A stretch of 43,109 nt of DNA from Anaerolineae bacterium (GCA_016929775.1 JAFGIE010000126.1:1-43109); one strand, 5' to 3'. Counted from the first letter of the stretch, positions 32,599 to 41,936 are shown. A program made the numbers and translations. The notes: generated from the sequence alone by a model not told the origin.

Positions 32599-33800
32599 GC
32601 TTTTTGACGCACCTCGAGTGCGGGATGTGCGGACAGGAACAGGCGGCGGACCGGTTGGCGAACCTGTGTCCAGCGTGCGGCAAGCCGCTCCTAGCGCGCT
32701 ATGATCTGGCGGCAGCTGGGGCGGCGCTGCCCCGCGATGCGCTCGCCGCGCGCGAGCCCGGCATGTGGCGCTACCGCGAGCTACTGCCCGTGCGCGAGCC
32801 CAGGTTCAGGCTGTCCCTGGGCGAGGGCTGGACGCCGCTCGTCCGGGCTGCGCGCCTGGAGGCAGCGATCAACTGCGACCAGCTGTACATCAAGGACGAG
32901 GGGCTGAATCCCACCGGCTCGTTCAAGGCGCGCGGGCTCGCCGTTGCCCTGTCGCGCGCGAAGGAGCTGGGGGTGAGCGCAGTGTCGATCCCCTCGGCGG
33001 GAAACGCCGCCGGGGCGATGAGCGCGTATGCGGCGCTCGCCGGGATCGAGGCGCACGTCTATATGCCGCGCGACGTGCCGCACACGTTCGTGGCAGAGTG
33101 CCGCGCGCTGGGCGCCCAGGTTACGCTCGTGGACGGGCTGATCACCGACTGCGGGCGCGCAGCGGCGGAGGGCGTGCGCGCGCACGGGCGGTTTGATGTC
33201 TCCACGCTCAAGGAGCCCTATCGCCTAGAGGGCAAAAAGACGATGGGCTACGAGGTGGTCGAGCAGTTGGGTTGGCGCGTGCCCGACGTGATCATCTATC
33301 CCACCGGCGGCGGCACGGGGCTGATCGGGATGTGGAAGGCGTTCGACGAGATGGAAGCGCTGGGCTGGATCGGCCCTGGGCGCCCGCGGATGGTCACCGT
33401 CCAGTCGGAGGGATGCGCGCCGATCGTCGCCGCGTTTCACGCGGGGCACGAGCACGCCGCGCCCTGGGAAGGGGCGCACACGATCGCCGATGGGCTGCGC
33501 GTGCCCGCCGCAGTGGGCGATTTCCTGATCCTGCGCGCGCTGCGCGAGAGCGGGGGCACTGCTGTCGCCGTGTCGGACGAGGAAATGATGGCGGCAGCAC
33601 GCCTGATCGGGCGGACGCAGGGCATCTTTGCCTGTCCGGAGGGCGCCGCTACGCTGGCAGCCTTGCAGCGCTTGCGCGAGGAGGGTTGGGTCGCCGGCGG
33701 CGAGTGCGTGGTCCTCTTTAACACCGGCACCGGACTCAAGTACGCGCACCTATGGGACGATGCGCGGGCTGCGGGGTTTGCCCAGGACAACAGCCAGTAG
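32595..33800 (+). CDS. thrC: Threonine synthase
   Basis: PLP-dependent enzyme of 401 aa that converts O-phospho-L-homoserine to threonine in the cytoplasm. An N-terminal zinc-ribbon-like segment has C9, C12, C25 and C28 (CGMC and CPAC). The PLP lysine is K111 in NPTGSFKARG, SIPSAGNAAGAMSAYAA follows, and the phosphate-binding glycine loop is PTGGGTGLIGMW. GTG 32595 overlaps the upstream stop and has GGAGGGGGAG before it. The zinc-ribbon form is found in archaea and many bacteria. Other fold-type II enzymes such as cysteate synthase are possible but less likely. Confidence 0.88.
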   Translation: MSFLTHLECGMCGQEQAADRLANLCPACGKPLLARYDLAAAGAALPRDALAAREPGMWRYRELLPVREPRFRLSLGEGWTPLVRAARLEAAINCDQLYIKDEGLNPTGSFKARGLAVALSRAKELGVSAVSIPSAGNAAGAMSAYAALAGIEAHVYMPRDVPHTFVAECRALGAQVTLVDGLITDCGRAAAEGVRAHGRFDVSTLKEPYRLEGKKTMGYEVVEQLGWRVPDVIIYPTGGGTGLIGMWKAFDEMEALGWIGPGRPRMVTVQSEGCAPIVAAFHAGHEHAAPWEGAHTIADGLRVPAAVGDFLILRALRESGGTAVAVSDEEMMAAARLIGRTQGIFACPEGAATLAALQRLREEGWVAGGECVVLFNTGTGLKYAHLWDDARAAGFAQDNSQ

Positions 33801-33806
33801 TACAAT
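33778..33806 (+). promoter_or_regulatory. Promoter candidate across the 3' end of thrC
   Basis: TTGCCC (33778-33783), in the last codons of thrC, and TACAAT (33801-33806), right after its stop, are 17 bases apart. Transcription would start near 33813 and give a leader of about 47 bases to the TIM-barrel gene at 33860. Confidence 0.5.
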
Positions 33807-33859
33807 GCCACACCGCTCGACTTGTGCAGCGCGATCGCAAGCAGCGACAGGAGAAACGC

Positions 33860-34654
33860 ATGCTCCCGACAGTGCCCTTCTGTGGGCTGAACGTCACCCG
33901 GCTGATGATCGGCGCCAACCCGTTTGGCGGATACAGCCACCAGAACCGTGAACGTGACCAGGAGATGCGGTCGTACTATACCGTACCCCGCATCCTGGAG
34001 ACGTGGCGCCGTGCCGAGCAGGCGGGGATCAACACGATGGTCGCCAACAACGAGACCCCGCACGTCCTCCAGGCAGTGCGCGAGTACGTGGCGCAAGGGG
34101 GCGCCCTGCGCTGGATCGCCCAGGTCAACTGCCGGACCCAGTCCGATATGGCCCGGGCGATCGACGAAGTGGTGGATATCGGCTGCGCGGCGCTCTATAT
34201 CCACGGTGCGCTGATCGACCAAGCCTACGCGCACCAGGACGAGGAGACGGTGCGCGCGTGGTGCGACTATGCCCGCTCGCGGGGCGTTCCCGCGGGGGTC
34301 GCCGCACACGCGCCAGAGGCGCACCTGTGGGTAGACAGCCTGGGCGTAGCCGACTTTAACGCGGTGTGTTTCTTCAACTGCGGCACCCTGCACACGGGCA
34401 GGGGCGACCGGTTCCAGCTCGGAGACCTGGGTCCGGCAGTGGCGTGCATCCAGCAGATCCAGAAGCCGTGCATCGGCTACAAGATCATGGGCGCGGGGCG
34501 GATCGATCCGCGCATGGCATTCGAGTACGCGTTCCAGCAGATCAAGCCGATCGATGCGGTGAATGTCGGCATGTACCGCGGCGACAGGGACGGCATGGTC
34601 GAGGAGAACGCCGAGATGGTGAGCCAGATCCTGAAAGAGGAGGAAACGTGCTGA
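33860..34654 (+). CDS. TIM-barrel protein of unknown function
   Basis: A 264-aa protein whose pattern of alternating strands and helices reads as a TIM barrel: [16 protein letters not shown] at the start resembles the first strand of aldo/keto-reductase-like proteins, then [59 protein letters not shown] and AVNVGMYRG. Several His, Asp and Glu residues at strand ends could bind a metal. ATG 33860 follows CAGGAGAAA. The gene overlaps the DUF4438 gene by seven bases. Some such proteins are labelled aldo/keto reductase, but I do not see a full tetrad. Position suggests a step in sugar or carboxylate breakdown. Confidence 0.65.
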   Translation: MLPTVPFCGLNVTRLMIGANPFGGYSHQNRERDQEMRSYYTVPRILETWRRAEQAGINTMVANNETPHVLQAVREYVAQGGALRWIAQVNCRTQSDMARAIDEVVDIGCAALYIHGALIDQAYAHQDEETVRAWCDYARSRGVPAGVAAHAPEAHLWVDSLGVADFNAVCFFNCGTLHTGRGDRFQLGDLGPAVACIQQIQKPCIGYKIMGAGRIDPRMAFEYAFQQIKPIDAVNVGMYRGDRDGMVEENAEMVSQILKEEETC

Positions 34655-35538
34655 GAACCAACGAGAACCGGATCGTCGAGTTCCTGCTGCAGTGCCAGCC
34701 CGGTCCGCCCCGGACAAGGGGACAGTGGAGCGTCGATCACCAGGGCAAGCCCTTCATCTTGCCCTCGATCGGCGGGATCACGGTCAACATCCAGGTCGGC
34801 GACCCTGCCTCGGGCTGGGCGGGCGACCACGTGGAGCCGGGCGTCAGCTGCACGGCGAATACGAGCAAGCCCTTTGAGCATCCCAACAACTCGCTCCAGC
34901 TCTACTCCTGCGTCGGCAACGCGGCGACCGTGATCTCGGGCGACGCCAAGGGCGCGACGGGGTGGGTGATCGGCCATCACGGGGGGTCCGAGCACGTGAT
35001 CGTCGATTTCAGCCGGGAGGTCAAGGAGCAGTTGACCTACGATGACAAGATCATGATCCGCGGCAAGGGCCAAGGGCTCCGGCTGCTCGACTACCCGGAG
35101 ATCGTGCTCTTTAACCTCGACCCGGGGATGCTCGCCAAGATGAAGGTGGGCGAGCTGGGGGAGGGCAAGCTGCAGGTGCCGGTGACGACGCTGGTCCCCG
35201 CAGCGTGCATGGGGTCGGGCGTCGGCTCGGCGCACGTTGCGAGCGGGGATTATGACATCGTGACCAGCGATCCCGAGACCGTAGCCGAGTACGGGTTGGA
35301 CAAGATGCGCTTCGGCGACTTTGTCGCGCTGCTGGACCACGACAACCGCTACGGCAGGGCGTACCACAGGGGCGCGATCTCGATCGGCGTGATCGTGCAC
35401 AGCGACTGCCTAATCGCCGGGCACGGTCCAGGGGTGACGACGGTCATGACCTGCGGCTCGCCGCTGATCGAGCCGGTGATCGATCCGCGGGCCAACATCG
35501 CCGATCTGCTCGGGATCGGCACGCAGCTCGGCGGCTAG
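34648..35538 (+). CDS. DUF4438-family protein
   Basis: A 296-aa protein matching what I recall of the DUF4438 family (a Thermotoga member has a solved structure): [13 protein letters not shown] near the N-terminus, [11 protein letters not shown] in the middle, [16 protein letters not shown], and the signature [24 protein letters not shown] near the C-terminus, followed by [14 protein letters not shown]. No function is established to my knowledge. GTG 34648 has AGGAGG at 34638-34643, and the start overlaps the TIM-barrel stop, so the two are translationally coupled. The conserved His/Asp-rich C-terminal motif suggests a binding or catalytic site. No signal peptide. Confidence 0.75.
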   Translation: MLRTNENRIVEFLLQCQPGPPRTRGQWSVDHQGKPFILPSIGGITVNIQVGDPASGWAGDHVEPGVSCTANTSKPFEHPNNSLQLYSCVGNAATVISGDAKGATGWVIGHHGGSEHVIVDFSREVKEQLTYDDKIMIRGKGQGLRLLDYPEIVLFNLDPGMLAKMKVGELGEGKLQVPVTTLVPAACMGSGVGSAHVASGDYDIVTSDPETVAEYGLDKMRFGDFVALLDHDNRYGRAYHRGAISIGVIVHSDCLIAGHGPGVTTVMTCGSPLIEPVIDPRANIADLLGIGTQLGG

Positions 35539-35695
35539 CCGCGGGTAGACCGTGCTGCGCGTGAGCGCCCCGAGTGCGCGGAAGAGGTGCTGCCCGTACC
35601 CTGACGCGTAGGTCGGTCAGGCGCGTTCACGTGGGACGAGCCAGGGCCCTGTCCGCTGTTGGCAGGACCTCGCAAGAGCGGAGGATGGCTGTCGT

Positions 35696-36619
35696 ATGGC
35701 GCAACCAGCGCTGCACGGGTTGTGGCCCGTCATGCTGACCAGTTTCAGGGAGGACGGGGCGATCGACTGGCAGGGCATCGACGCCCTGATCGAGTGGTAC
35801 ATTGCGTCGGGAGCGAGTGGGCTCTTTGCCTGCTGTCTATCGAGCGAGATGTACGCCCTGTCGCCGGAAGAGCGGCTTGCGCTGACGCGCCGGGTCGTCG
35901 CGCGGTGTGCGGGACGCGTTCCGGTTGTCGCCACGGGGACGTTCGGCGGGCCAGTGGCGCAGCAGGCGGCGTTCGTGCGGCAGATGGCGGACACGGGCGT
36001 CGATGCAGTCGTGGTGATCACTAGCCAGCTTGCCGCGGCGGACGAGGACGAGGCGGTCTTGCGCGGCAGGATGGAGCGCCTGCTCGAGGGCACGGCGCCG
36101 GCGCCGCTGGGCCTGTACGAGTGTCCCGTGCCTTACAAGCGGGTGCTCGTGCCGGAGACCGTGTCCTGGCTCGCGCGCACGGGGCGCTTTGGCTATCTCA
36201 AGGACACGACGTGCGACCTGGGCGCCATCCAGGGCAAACTGGCGGCGGCGCGCGGCACGCCGCTGAGGGTGTTCAACGCCCACACGCCGACCGCCTTGGC
36301 TTCGCTGCGAAGCGGCGCAGCGGGGTTGTCGCCGATCGCCGCGAACTATTATCCGGGCTTGTATGCCTGGCTGTGCGCGCACCACGCCGATCGTCCTGCG
36401 GAGGCGCTCGCCGTGCAGCGATCGCTCACCCTGATGGAAGGGGTGGCGCGCACGTACTACCCGACCGCGGCAAAGGCGTTCCTGCGGGAACGCGGTTTGC
36501 CGATCGGCACGCGCTGCCGCACGCAGTACCTGTCTCTCTCTGCAGACGACCATGTGCTGCTGGCGAGCTTGGCGGAGGAGGCGGACCGACTGCTGCGCGC
36601 TTACGGCGCGGCGGAGTAG
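35696..36619 (+). CDS. DapA/NanA-superfamily aldolase (dihydrodipicolinate-synthase-like)
   Basis: Class I aldolase barrel of 307 aa. K169 in GYLKDTT is the Schiff-base lysine, Y141 in LYECPVP is the catalytic tyrosine region, and SSEMYALSPEER replaces the usual G-S-x-GE-x-x-x-LS-x-EER. Real DapA is shorter and keeps a TT pair; the different pocket here suggests a 2-oxo acid aldolase or lyase acting in sugar breakdown. ATG 35696 follows GCGGAGG (35679-35685). The 157-base gap upstream (35539-35695) has a small dyad (CCTGAC 35600-35605 with GTCAGG 35616-35621) and no clear promoter. It lies in the TIM-barrel/DUF4438/reductase/hexosaminidase row, which favours catabolism over lysine synthesis. 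Confidence 0.8.
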   Translation: MAQPALHGLWPVMLTSFREDGAIDWQGIDALIEWYIASGASGLFACCLSSEMYALSPEERLALTRRVVARCAGRVPVVATGTFGGPVAQQAAFVRQMADTGVDAVVVITSQLAAADEDEAVLRGRMERLLEGTAPAPLGLYECPVPYKRVLVPETVSWLARTGRFGYLKDTTCDLGAIQGKLAAARGTPLRVFNAHTPTALASLRSGAAGLSPIAANYYPGLYAWLCAHHADRPAEALAVQRSLTLMEGVARTYYPTAAKAFLRERGLPIGTRCRTQYLSLSADDHVLLASLAEEADRLLRAYGAAE

Positions 36620-36662
36620 CTGCCCGCGCGCGGGAGGGCGCAGGCAGGGAGAGGAGAGGGAA

Positions 36663-37664
36663 ATGGAGTACACGCATCTCGGTCGTTCTAACCTATCTGT
36701 GAGCAAGATCTGCTTGGGCACAATGCACTTTGGGGGTCGGACCTCCAAGGCTGAGGCGTTTCAGATCATGGATGCGTCCCTGGAGATGAGGATCAACTTT
36801 TTCGACACCGCGAACGTGTATGGCGGCGCGGCGGGCAGGGGCGCGACGGAGGAGATCATCGGCGCCTGGCTGAGCCAGGGCGGAGGGAGACGGGAGCGGA
36901 TCGTGCTGGCGACCAAGGTGTACGGGCAGATGACCGCCCAACCCGGGCCGAACGAAGGAGCTGGCGTGTCCGCCTACAAGGTGCGGCGGCACGTCGCCGA
37001 CTCGCTGCGCCGGCTGCAGACCGACCACATTGACCTGTACCAGGTCCACCACATCGACTGGCGGATCAGCGCCGAGGAGTTCTGGGGGACGTTCGAGAGG
37101 CTCGTCGATCGCGGGGACGTGATCTACCTCGGGACGAGCAACTACCCTGGTTGGGGCCTTGCCAAGTACCAGATGCAGGCGTGGCAGCGAGGCAGCATGG
37201 GGTTTGTCTCGGAGCAGACGCAGTACAACCTGCTGAACCGGATCCCGGAGCTCGAGGTGCTGCCGGCGGCGCAAGACTTTGGGATCGGCGTGTTGGCCTA
37301 CATGCCCCTCGCGGGGGGTCTGTTGGCAGGCAAAACGCAGGTCGTCGAAGGGTCCAGGACAGCGGACGTCGAGCGGGAGTACGGGATGCAGGTCAACCGC
37401 GATGCCCAGTTCGCCGAGTACGCGGCGCTGTGCCACGAGATCGGCGAAGCGGAGCACGTGGTCGCGATCGCGTGGACGCTCGCCCATCCTGCCGTCTCTT
37501 CGGCGATCGTCGGCGTGCGCCGTCTAGAGCACCTCGAGGGGCTGGCGCGCGCGTCCGCGCTCGAGCTCGACGCGGAGACCATGGCCCGGCTGAACGAGAT
37601 CTTTGACGTCAACCGCGGGCGCGCGCTGCGCCCCGGACCGGCGCCTGCTGCATACGCCTGGTAG
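36663..37664 (+). CDS. Aldo/keto reductase
   Basis: NADP(H)-dependent AKR barrel of 333 aa. The tetrad is visible as D48 and Y53 (FFDTANVYG), K85 (LATKVYG) and H129 (LYQVHHID). GTSNYPGW and QTQYNLLNR are conserved in the YajO/AKR11-like group, and SSAIVGVRRLEHL near the end contacts the cofactor phosphate. ATG 36663 follows GGGAGAGGAGAGGG. It would oxidise or reduce a sugar or keto-sugar. It sits between the aldolase and the GH20 enzyme, consistent with a shared sugar route. Substrate not readable. Confidence 0.9.
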   Translation: MEYTHLGRSNLSVSKICLGTMHFGGRTSKAEAFQIMDASLEMRINFFDTANVYGGAAGRGATEEIIGAWLSQGGGRRERIVLATKVYGQMTAQPGPNEGAGVSAYKVRRHVADSLRRLQTDHIDLYQVHHIDWRISAEEFWGTFERLVDRGDVIYLGTSNYPGWGLAKYQMQAWQRGSMGFVSEQTQYNLLNRIPELEVLPAAQDFGIGVLAYMPLAGGLLAGKTQVVEGSRTADVEREYGMQVNRDAQFAEYAALCHEIGEAEHVVAIAWTLAHPAVSSAIVGVRRLEHLEGLARASALELDAETMARLNEIFDVNRGRALRPGPAPAAYAW

Positions 37665-37758
37665 CGTGCGCGCAGTCCGGTCGTTCCTGGCGGAGCTCGG
37701 CTGGCAGGGGCGAGATCACGCACGCGCGCCTCGACGCGCGGAACGACGAGGAGGGATC

Positions 37759-39387
37759 ATGAGCGCTCAGCCCGCAAACGCGTCGCTGATTCCACTTCCA
37801 GCCGAGGTCGAGTGGCGGAGCGGTCACTTTGCCCTGTCCCCGCAGACGGCGATCGTGGCGGAGGGAGTGGACCAGTGGCACGCTGCGTACCTGCGCAGCA
37901 TGCTGCGCGCTGCTACGGATTTCGATCTGCCGATCCGGGCGCCCGAACCGGGACAGCGCGACGCCATCCGCCTGCAGCGCAGCCCCAGCCACGCTGCGCT
38001 GGGCCCCGAGGGCTATGCGCTGACCGTCTCTCCGGATGAGATCGCGATCGGGGCGCCCGGGGAAGCGGGTGTCTGGTACGGGATCCAGACCCTGCGCCAG
38101 CTGCTGCCGGTCGAGGTGGAGCAGCCCGTTCCATCCAGCGGCGTCGCCTGGCGTGTGCCGTGTGCGGCGATCGTCGACCGTCCGCGCTTTCGGTGGCGCG
38201 GTTACATGCTCGACGAGGGACGGCACTTTCACGGCAAGGAGACGGTGCTGCGTACGCTCGACCTCATGGCGCTGCTCAAGCTGAACGTCCTGCACTGGCA
38301 CTTGACCGAGGACCAGGGGTGGCGGATCGAGATCGACGGTTACCCGCGGCTGACCGAGGTCGGGTCGATGCGCCAGGGCACAGCCCGCGGGTTCCTCGGC
38401 AAGCCGGACAGTGTGCCTCACGGCGGGTTCTATCGCCAGCGCGAGATCCGCGAGGTCGTGCGCTATGCGGCGCAAAGACAGATCGCGATCGTGCCCGAGG
38501 TCGAGATGCCCGGGCACTCGCTTGCCGCGCTTGCGGCATACCCCGAGTTGAGCTGCACGGGAGGCCCGTTCGAAGTATCGCGCCGCTTTGGCATCCGGTC
38601 AGACATCTACTGTGCGGGCAAGGAGAGCGTGTTCGCGTTCCTCCAGGACGTCCTGGGGGAGGTGATGGCGCTCTTTCCCTCGCCCTACATCCACATCGGC
38701 GGCGACGAGGCGCCCAAGGCGCGCTGGAGGCGCTGTCCTGACTGCCAGGAACGGATCCGGCGCGAGGGGCTGGGCGATGTGCATGGCCTTCAGGTCTACT
38801 TTGTCAACCGGATCGCGGCATACCTCGACGCGCACGGGCGGCGGGCGGTCGGCTGGAACCAGATCCTGCACGATGGCTTGGCGCCGAGCGCGGCGTTCCA
38901 GTACTGGGTTGGGAGCCGCCGTGCCGTGGTCGAGGCGGCGCGCCAGGGACGGGACGTAGTGATGTCGTCGATGTGGCACACCTACCTCGATCACAGCTAC
39001 AGCCTCACGCCGCTGAGCGCCGCGTACCGGTACGAGCCGGTCCTGCCGGGCATGAGTGCATCCGAGGCGCAGCACGTCCTGGGTCTGGAGGCGCCGATGT
39101 GGACTGAGATGGTGCCCGACCGGGCCCGGCTCGACTACCAGACCTTCCCCCGGCTGTTGGCCTATGCGGAGACGGGCTGGACGCCCCGCGAAGCGAAGGC
39201 GCTGGACAGCTTCTGGGGACGGGTGGCGGCGTTCCTGCCGCGCCTGGATGCGCTCGGGGTGCGCTATGCGCCGCTCGACGAGGTCGAACCACCCTGGTAC
39301 AAGCGGGTCGTTGGGCCGCTGACCATCCTACAGCGGCAGACCAAGACGGCGCCGCCCCGCGAGGCGGAGCCGAGGGGGGATCACTAG
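37759..39387 (+). CDS. GH20 beta-N-acetylhexosaminidase
   Basis: Exo-glycosidase of 542 aa that removes terminal beta-linked GlcNAc or GalNAc. An N-terminal GH20b-like domain (about 10-135) precedes the catalytic barrel beginning RPRFRWRGYMLDEGRHF. HWHLTEDQGWRIE lines the pocket, EVEMPGHS follows, and the catalytic pair D316-E317 is in HIGGDEAPK. QYWVGS and APMWTEM are later barrel strands. No signal peptide is visible, so it is probably cytoplasmic and acts on imported oligosaccharides or recycled wall fragments. ATG 37759 follows GAGGAGGGA (37747-37755). The 94 bases upstream show no clear promoter. Confidence 0.93.
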   Translation: MSAQPANASLIPLPAEVEWRSGHFALSPQTAIVAEGVDQWHAAYLRSMLRAATDFDLPIRAPEPGQRDAIRLQRSPSHAALGPEGYALTVSPDEIAIGAPGEAGVWYGIQTLRQLLPVEVEQPVPSSGVAWRVPCAAIVDRPRFRWRGYMLDEGRHFHGKETVLRTLDLMALLKLNVLHWHLTEDQGWRIEIDGYPRLTEVGSMRQGTARGFLGKPDSVPHGGFYRQREIREVVRYAAQRQIAIVPEVEMPGHSLAALAAYPELSCTGGPFEVSRRFGIRSDIYCAGKESVFAFLQDVLGEVMALFPSPYIHIGGDEAPKARWRRCPDCQERIRREGLGDVHGLQVYFVNRIAAYLDAHGRRAVGWNQILHDGLAPSAAFQYWVGSRRAVVEAARQGRDVVMSSMWHTYLDHSYSLTPLSAAYRYEPVLPGMSASEAQHVLGLEAPMWTEMVPDRARLDYQTFPRLLAYAETGWTPREAKALDSFWGRVAAFLPRLDALGVRYAPLDEVEPPWYKRVVGPLTILQRQTKTAPPREAEPRGDH

Positions 39388-39401
39388 AGAGGGGTGTCTG
39401 T

Positions 39402-39971
39402 ATGTGGGTGCGCGTCTCTGAGGGACTCGTGCGGATCTCGACAGGCTGGGTGGTGATCTCGATCCTGCTCGGATTTGTGCTGTTCTCCGTGCTCGTGCTT
39501 CCGGGAGAGTCTGCCAAGGCGGAAGCTGTCGCGGGCCAAGCTGGCACTCCCGACCTCTCGCTCATCTATACGCCGGAGGACCTGTACCGCATGGCTGAGG
39601 CGTACGGGGCGGAGGGGCGCGCCGCGTACGTCAGGGCGCGGTGGACGTTCGACCTGGTGTTCCCTCTCGTGTACACGGCTTTCCTGGTCACGGCGATCAG
39701 CTGGCTCTATAGCAGCGCCTTCGCCGAGGGCAGTCTGTGGCGCCGAGCGAACCTGGTGCCGCTGCTCGGCATGGCGCTCGACTACCTGGAGAACGCGAGC
39801 ACATCGCTGGTCACGGCGCGTTACCCGGACCGGATGCGCGTCGTCGCGACCGTGGCTCCCCTGTTCACCGCAACCAAGTGGCTGTTTGTCGGCGGGAGCT
39901 CTGTGCTGCTGGTCGTCGGCGTGGTGTTGGCCCTCGTAGCGTGGCGCCGCCGGGCGAGCGCAAGGCAATGA
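39402..39971 (+). CDS. Small four-segment membrane protein, uncharacterised
   Basis: A 189-aa protein with hydrophobic segments at about 15-35, 85-105, 120-138 and 155-180. Between the first two is an outside loop with YTPEDLYRMAEAYGAEGRAAYVRARWTFD, a pattern I recall in conserved hypothetical membrane proteins of several bacterial phyla. ATG 39402 follows GAGAGGGG (39387-39394), 14 bases after the GH20 gene. The stop overlaps the next start (ATGA), pairing it with the lipoprotein. Function unknown. Confidence 0.7.
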   Translation: MWVRVSEGLVRISTGWVVISILLGFVLFSVLVLPGESAKAEAVAGQAGTPDLSLIYTPEDLYRMAEAYGAEGRAAYVRARWTFDLVFPLVYTAFLVTAISWLYSSAFAEGSLWRRANLVPLLGMALDYLENASTSLVTARYPDRMRVVATVAPLFTATKWLFVGGSSVLLVVGVVLALVAWRRRASARQ

Positions 39972-41020
39972 TCGCTCGCTGGCGCGCTGAGCGGCTGCGG
40001 ACTCGGGCGCCAGGATCGCGCCGGCGCCCGTCGCAGCGGCGGCGGTGCCTGCGCGGCGGGCTGTGGTGTGCCGTGACGCTCTCCCTGGCGGCGGCGCTGC
40101 TCGCCAGTTGCGTGATGCCGCCTGCGCCGTCTCCGGAACCGCCTCCTGCTCGCGCGTCGCGCATCCCAGGCGATGCGGTCAAGATGTCGCCCCACGACGA
40201 CGCCTTTCCCCCGCTGCTGCACGCCACAGGTTGGGAAGACCCTGTCCCGGTGCCCGGCGCCGTCAACACTGCAGGGGGCGAGGACTCGCCCTTTGTCACC
40301 CCTGATGGGGCGACCCTCTATTTCTTTTTCACGCCGGACGTCTCGGTTCCCGCCGAGACCCAGCTACTGGACGGCGTGACCGGGATCTATGTCGCGCGCT
40401 TGGAGGGCGATGCGTGGGGGCAGGTCGAGCGCGTGCTCCTCCAGGATGCGGGCAAGCTGGCACTGGACGGGTGTCCGTTCGTCCTTGAGGACACGATCTG
40501 GTTCTGCTCGGCGCGAGAAGGGCACACAAGCGTGGACTGGTTCATGGCGCGGCGTGTGAACGGCGCATGGCGCGATTGGCGGTACGTTGGGGACCAGTTC
40601 CCGGCGGGGTATCAGGTTGGCGAGCTGCACGTGACTGCGGGCGGCGACGAGATCTACTATCACTCCGCCAGACCGGGGGGTGCGGGGCAGATGGACCTGT
40701 GGGTCACGCGGCGCGCAGGGGAGCAGTGGCAGCTGCCAGAGAACGTGGCGGCGGCGAACAGCCCCGAGATCGACGGTTGGCCCTTTGTCTCTGCAGACGG
40801 CGCGGAGTTGTGGTTCACTAGGATGTATCAGGGCTATCCGGCAATCTACCGCGCGCGACGGGAGGGGGAGGGATGGGGGGCGCCTGAGCTGATCGTCTCC
40901 CAGTTCGCCGGAGAACCGACGCTGGACGCGCGCGGCAACCTGTACTTTGTGCATCACTACTTCCGCGATGGGGTCATGATCGAAGCGGACCTGTACGTGG
41001 CGCACCGGCGGCAGGAGTAG
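39968..41020 (+). CDS. PD40-type propeller lipoprotein
   Basis: Exported lipoprotein of 350 aa. After a long, very basic N-terminal region (about 1-30) comes a hydrophobic stretch ending in the lipobox LLASC (C48), then a Pro-rich linker. The body has repeated strands such as DSPFVTPDGATLYFFF, GCPFVLEDTIWFCSAREG, ELHVTAGGDEIYYHSARPGG and GWPFVSADGAELWFTR, the WD40-like PD40 pattern. ATG 39968 overlaps the upstream stop; the unusually long basic start leaves room for a later start, but no better codon with a ribosome binding site is visible. It may bind a ligand at the envelope for the catabolic module. Confidence 0.8.
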   Translation: MIARWRAERLRTRAPGSRRRPSQRRRCLRGGLWCAVTLSLAAALLASCVMPPAPSPEPPPARASRIPGDAVKMSPHDDAFPPLLHATGWEDPVPVPGAVNTAGGEDSPFVTPDGATLYFFFTPDVSVPAETQLLDGVTGIYVARLEGDAWGQVERVLLQDAGKLALDGCPFVLEDTIWFCSAREGHTSVDWFMARRVNGAWRDWRYVGDQFPAGYQVGELHVTAGGDEIYYHSARPGGAGQMDLWVTRRAGEQWQLPENVAAANSPEIDGWPFVSADGAELWFTRMYQGYPAIYRARREGEGWGAPELIVSQFAGEPTLDARGNLYFVHHYFRDGVMIEADLYVAHRRQE

Positions 41021-41184
41021 CCGCGACCCAACGGCTCTGACCGTCACGGGGCGTCCAGGGCCCGATGCCGGGACAGAAGACCAAGGTGAGCACGACGCGC
41101 CCATTCGGCGTTCAGGTGCGCAGTGCCCAGCCAGGGACGCGCGACTGCAGCGCGTCGCCCGAGACGAAACGGAAGGGATGAGAA

Positions 41185-41832
41185 GTGAAGATCGATCCGC
41201 ACAGCAGACTGGTCATGATCGGCGATTCTATCACCGACTGCGGTCGAGCGCGTCCCGTGGGAGAGGCGACGGGGGATGCCCTCGGCAGCGGATATGTCGC
41301 CCTGGTCAACGCGCTGCTCAACAGCACCTGCCCGGAGGCGTGCATCCGTATTACCAACGTTGGGATCAGCGGCAATACCGTGCGCGACCTAGAGAGGCGC
41401 TGGGAGAGCGACGTGCTGGACCTGGCTCCCGATTGGCTCTCGATCATGATCGGGATCAACGACGTGTGGCGGCACTTTGACTCACGGCTACTGACCGAAC
41501 GTCACGTCGGGTACGACGAGTACGCGGCGACGCTCGAGACCCTCGTCCGCGGCACGCTTCCCCGTCTGAAGGGGATGGTGCTCATGACGCCCTATATGAT
41601 CGAGCCCAACCGGTCAGAACCGATGCGCGCCATGATGGACCGTTACTCGGACTGCGTGCGCGACCTGGCGACCAAGTACCGAACCGTCCTCGTGGATACG
41701 CAGGCTGCGTTCGACGATGTCGTGGCGCATGTCCACCCGATGGCCCTCGCGGGTGACCGGGTCCATCCGAACCTGACGGGGCACATGGTCATCGCGCGCG
41801 CGTTTCTCCGGGCGATCGAGTACGCCTGGTAG
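41185..41832 (+). CDS. SGNH/GDSL-family hydrolase
   Basis: Esterase-type hydrolase of 215 aa with all four blocks: GDSITD with nucleophile S15, the oxyanion glycine in NVGISGNTV, the Asn of GINDVW, and D191 and H194 in DRVHPN. No signal peptide, so probably cytoplasmic. Members of this group deacetylate sugars, which fits the neighbouring hexosaminidase. GTG 41185 has GGAAGGGA at 41171-41178; an ATG at 41178 is in another frame. The 164-base gap upstream (41021-41184) shows no clear promoter or gene. Confidence 0.9.
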   Translation: MKIDPHSRLVMIGDSITDCGRARPVGEATGDALGSGYVALVNALLNSTCPEACIRITNVGISGNTVRDLERRWESDVLDLAPDWLSIMIGINDVWRHFDSRLLTERHVGYDEYAATLETLVRGTLPRLKGMVLMTPYMIEPNRSEPMRAMMDRYSDCVRDLATKYRTVLVDTQAAFDDVVAHVHPMALAGDRVHPNLTGHMVIARAFLRAIEYAW

Positions 41833-41936
41833 CCGCCCTGGACGGGCAGCGGGTTCCGGCGTGCGCCGCGCAGGCGCCAACGACGGACTCTAGCCTGCCC
41901 AGACGCACGGTTCATCGTACAGTGGGAGGAGAAGCA

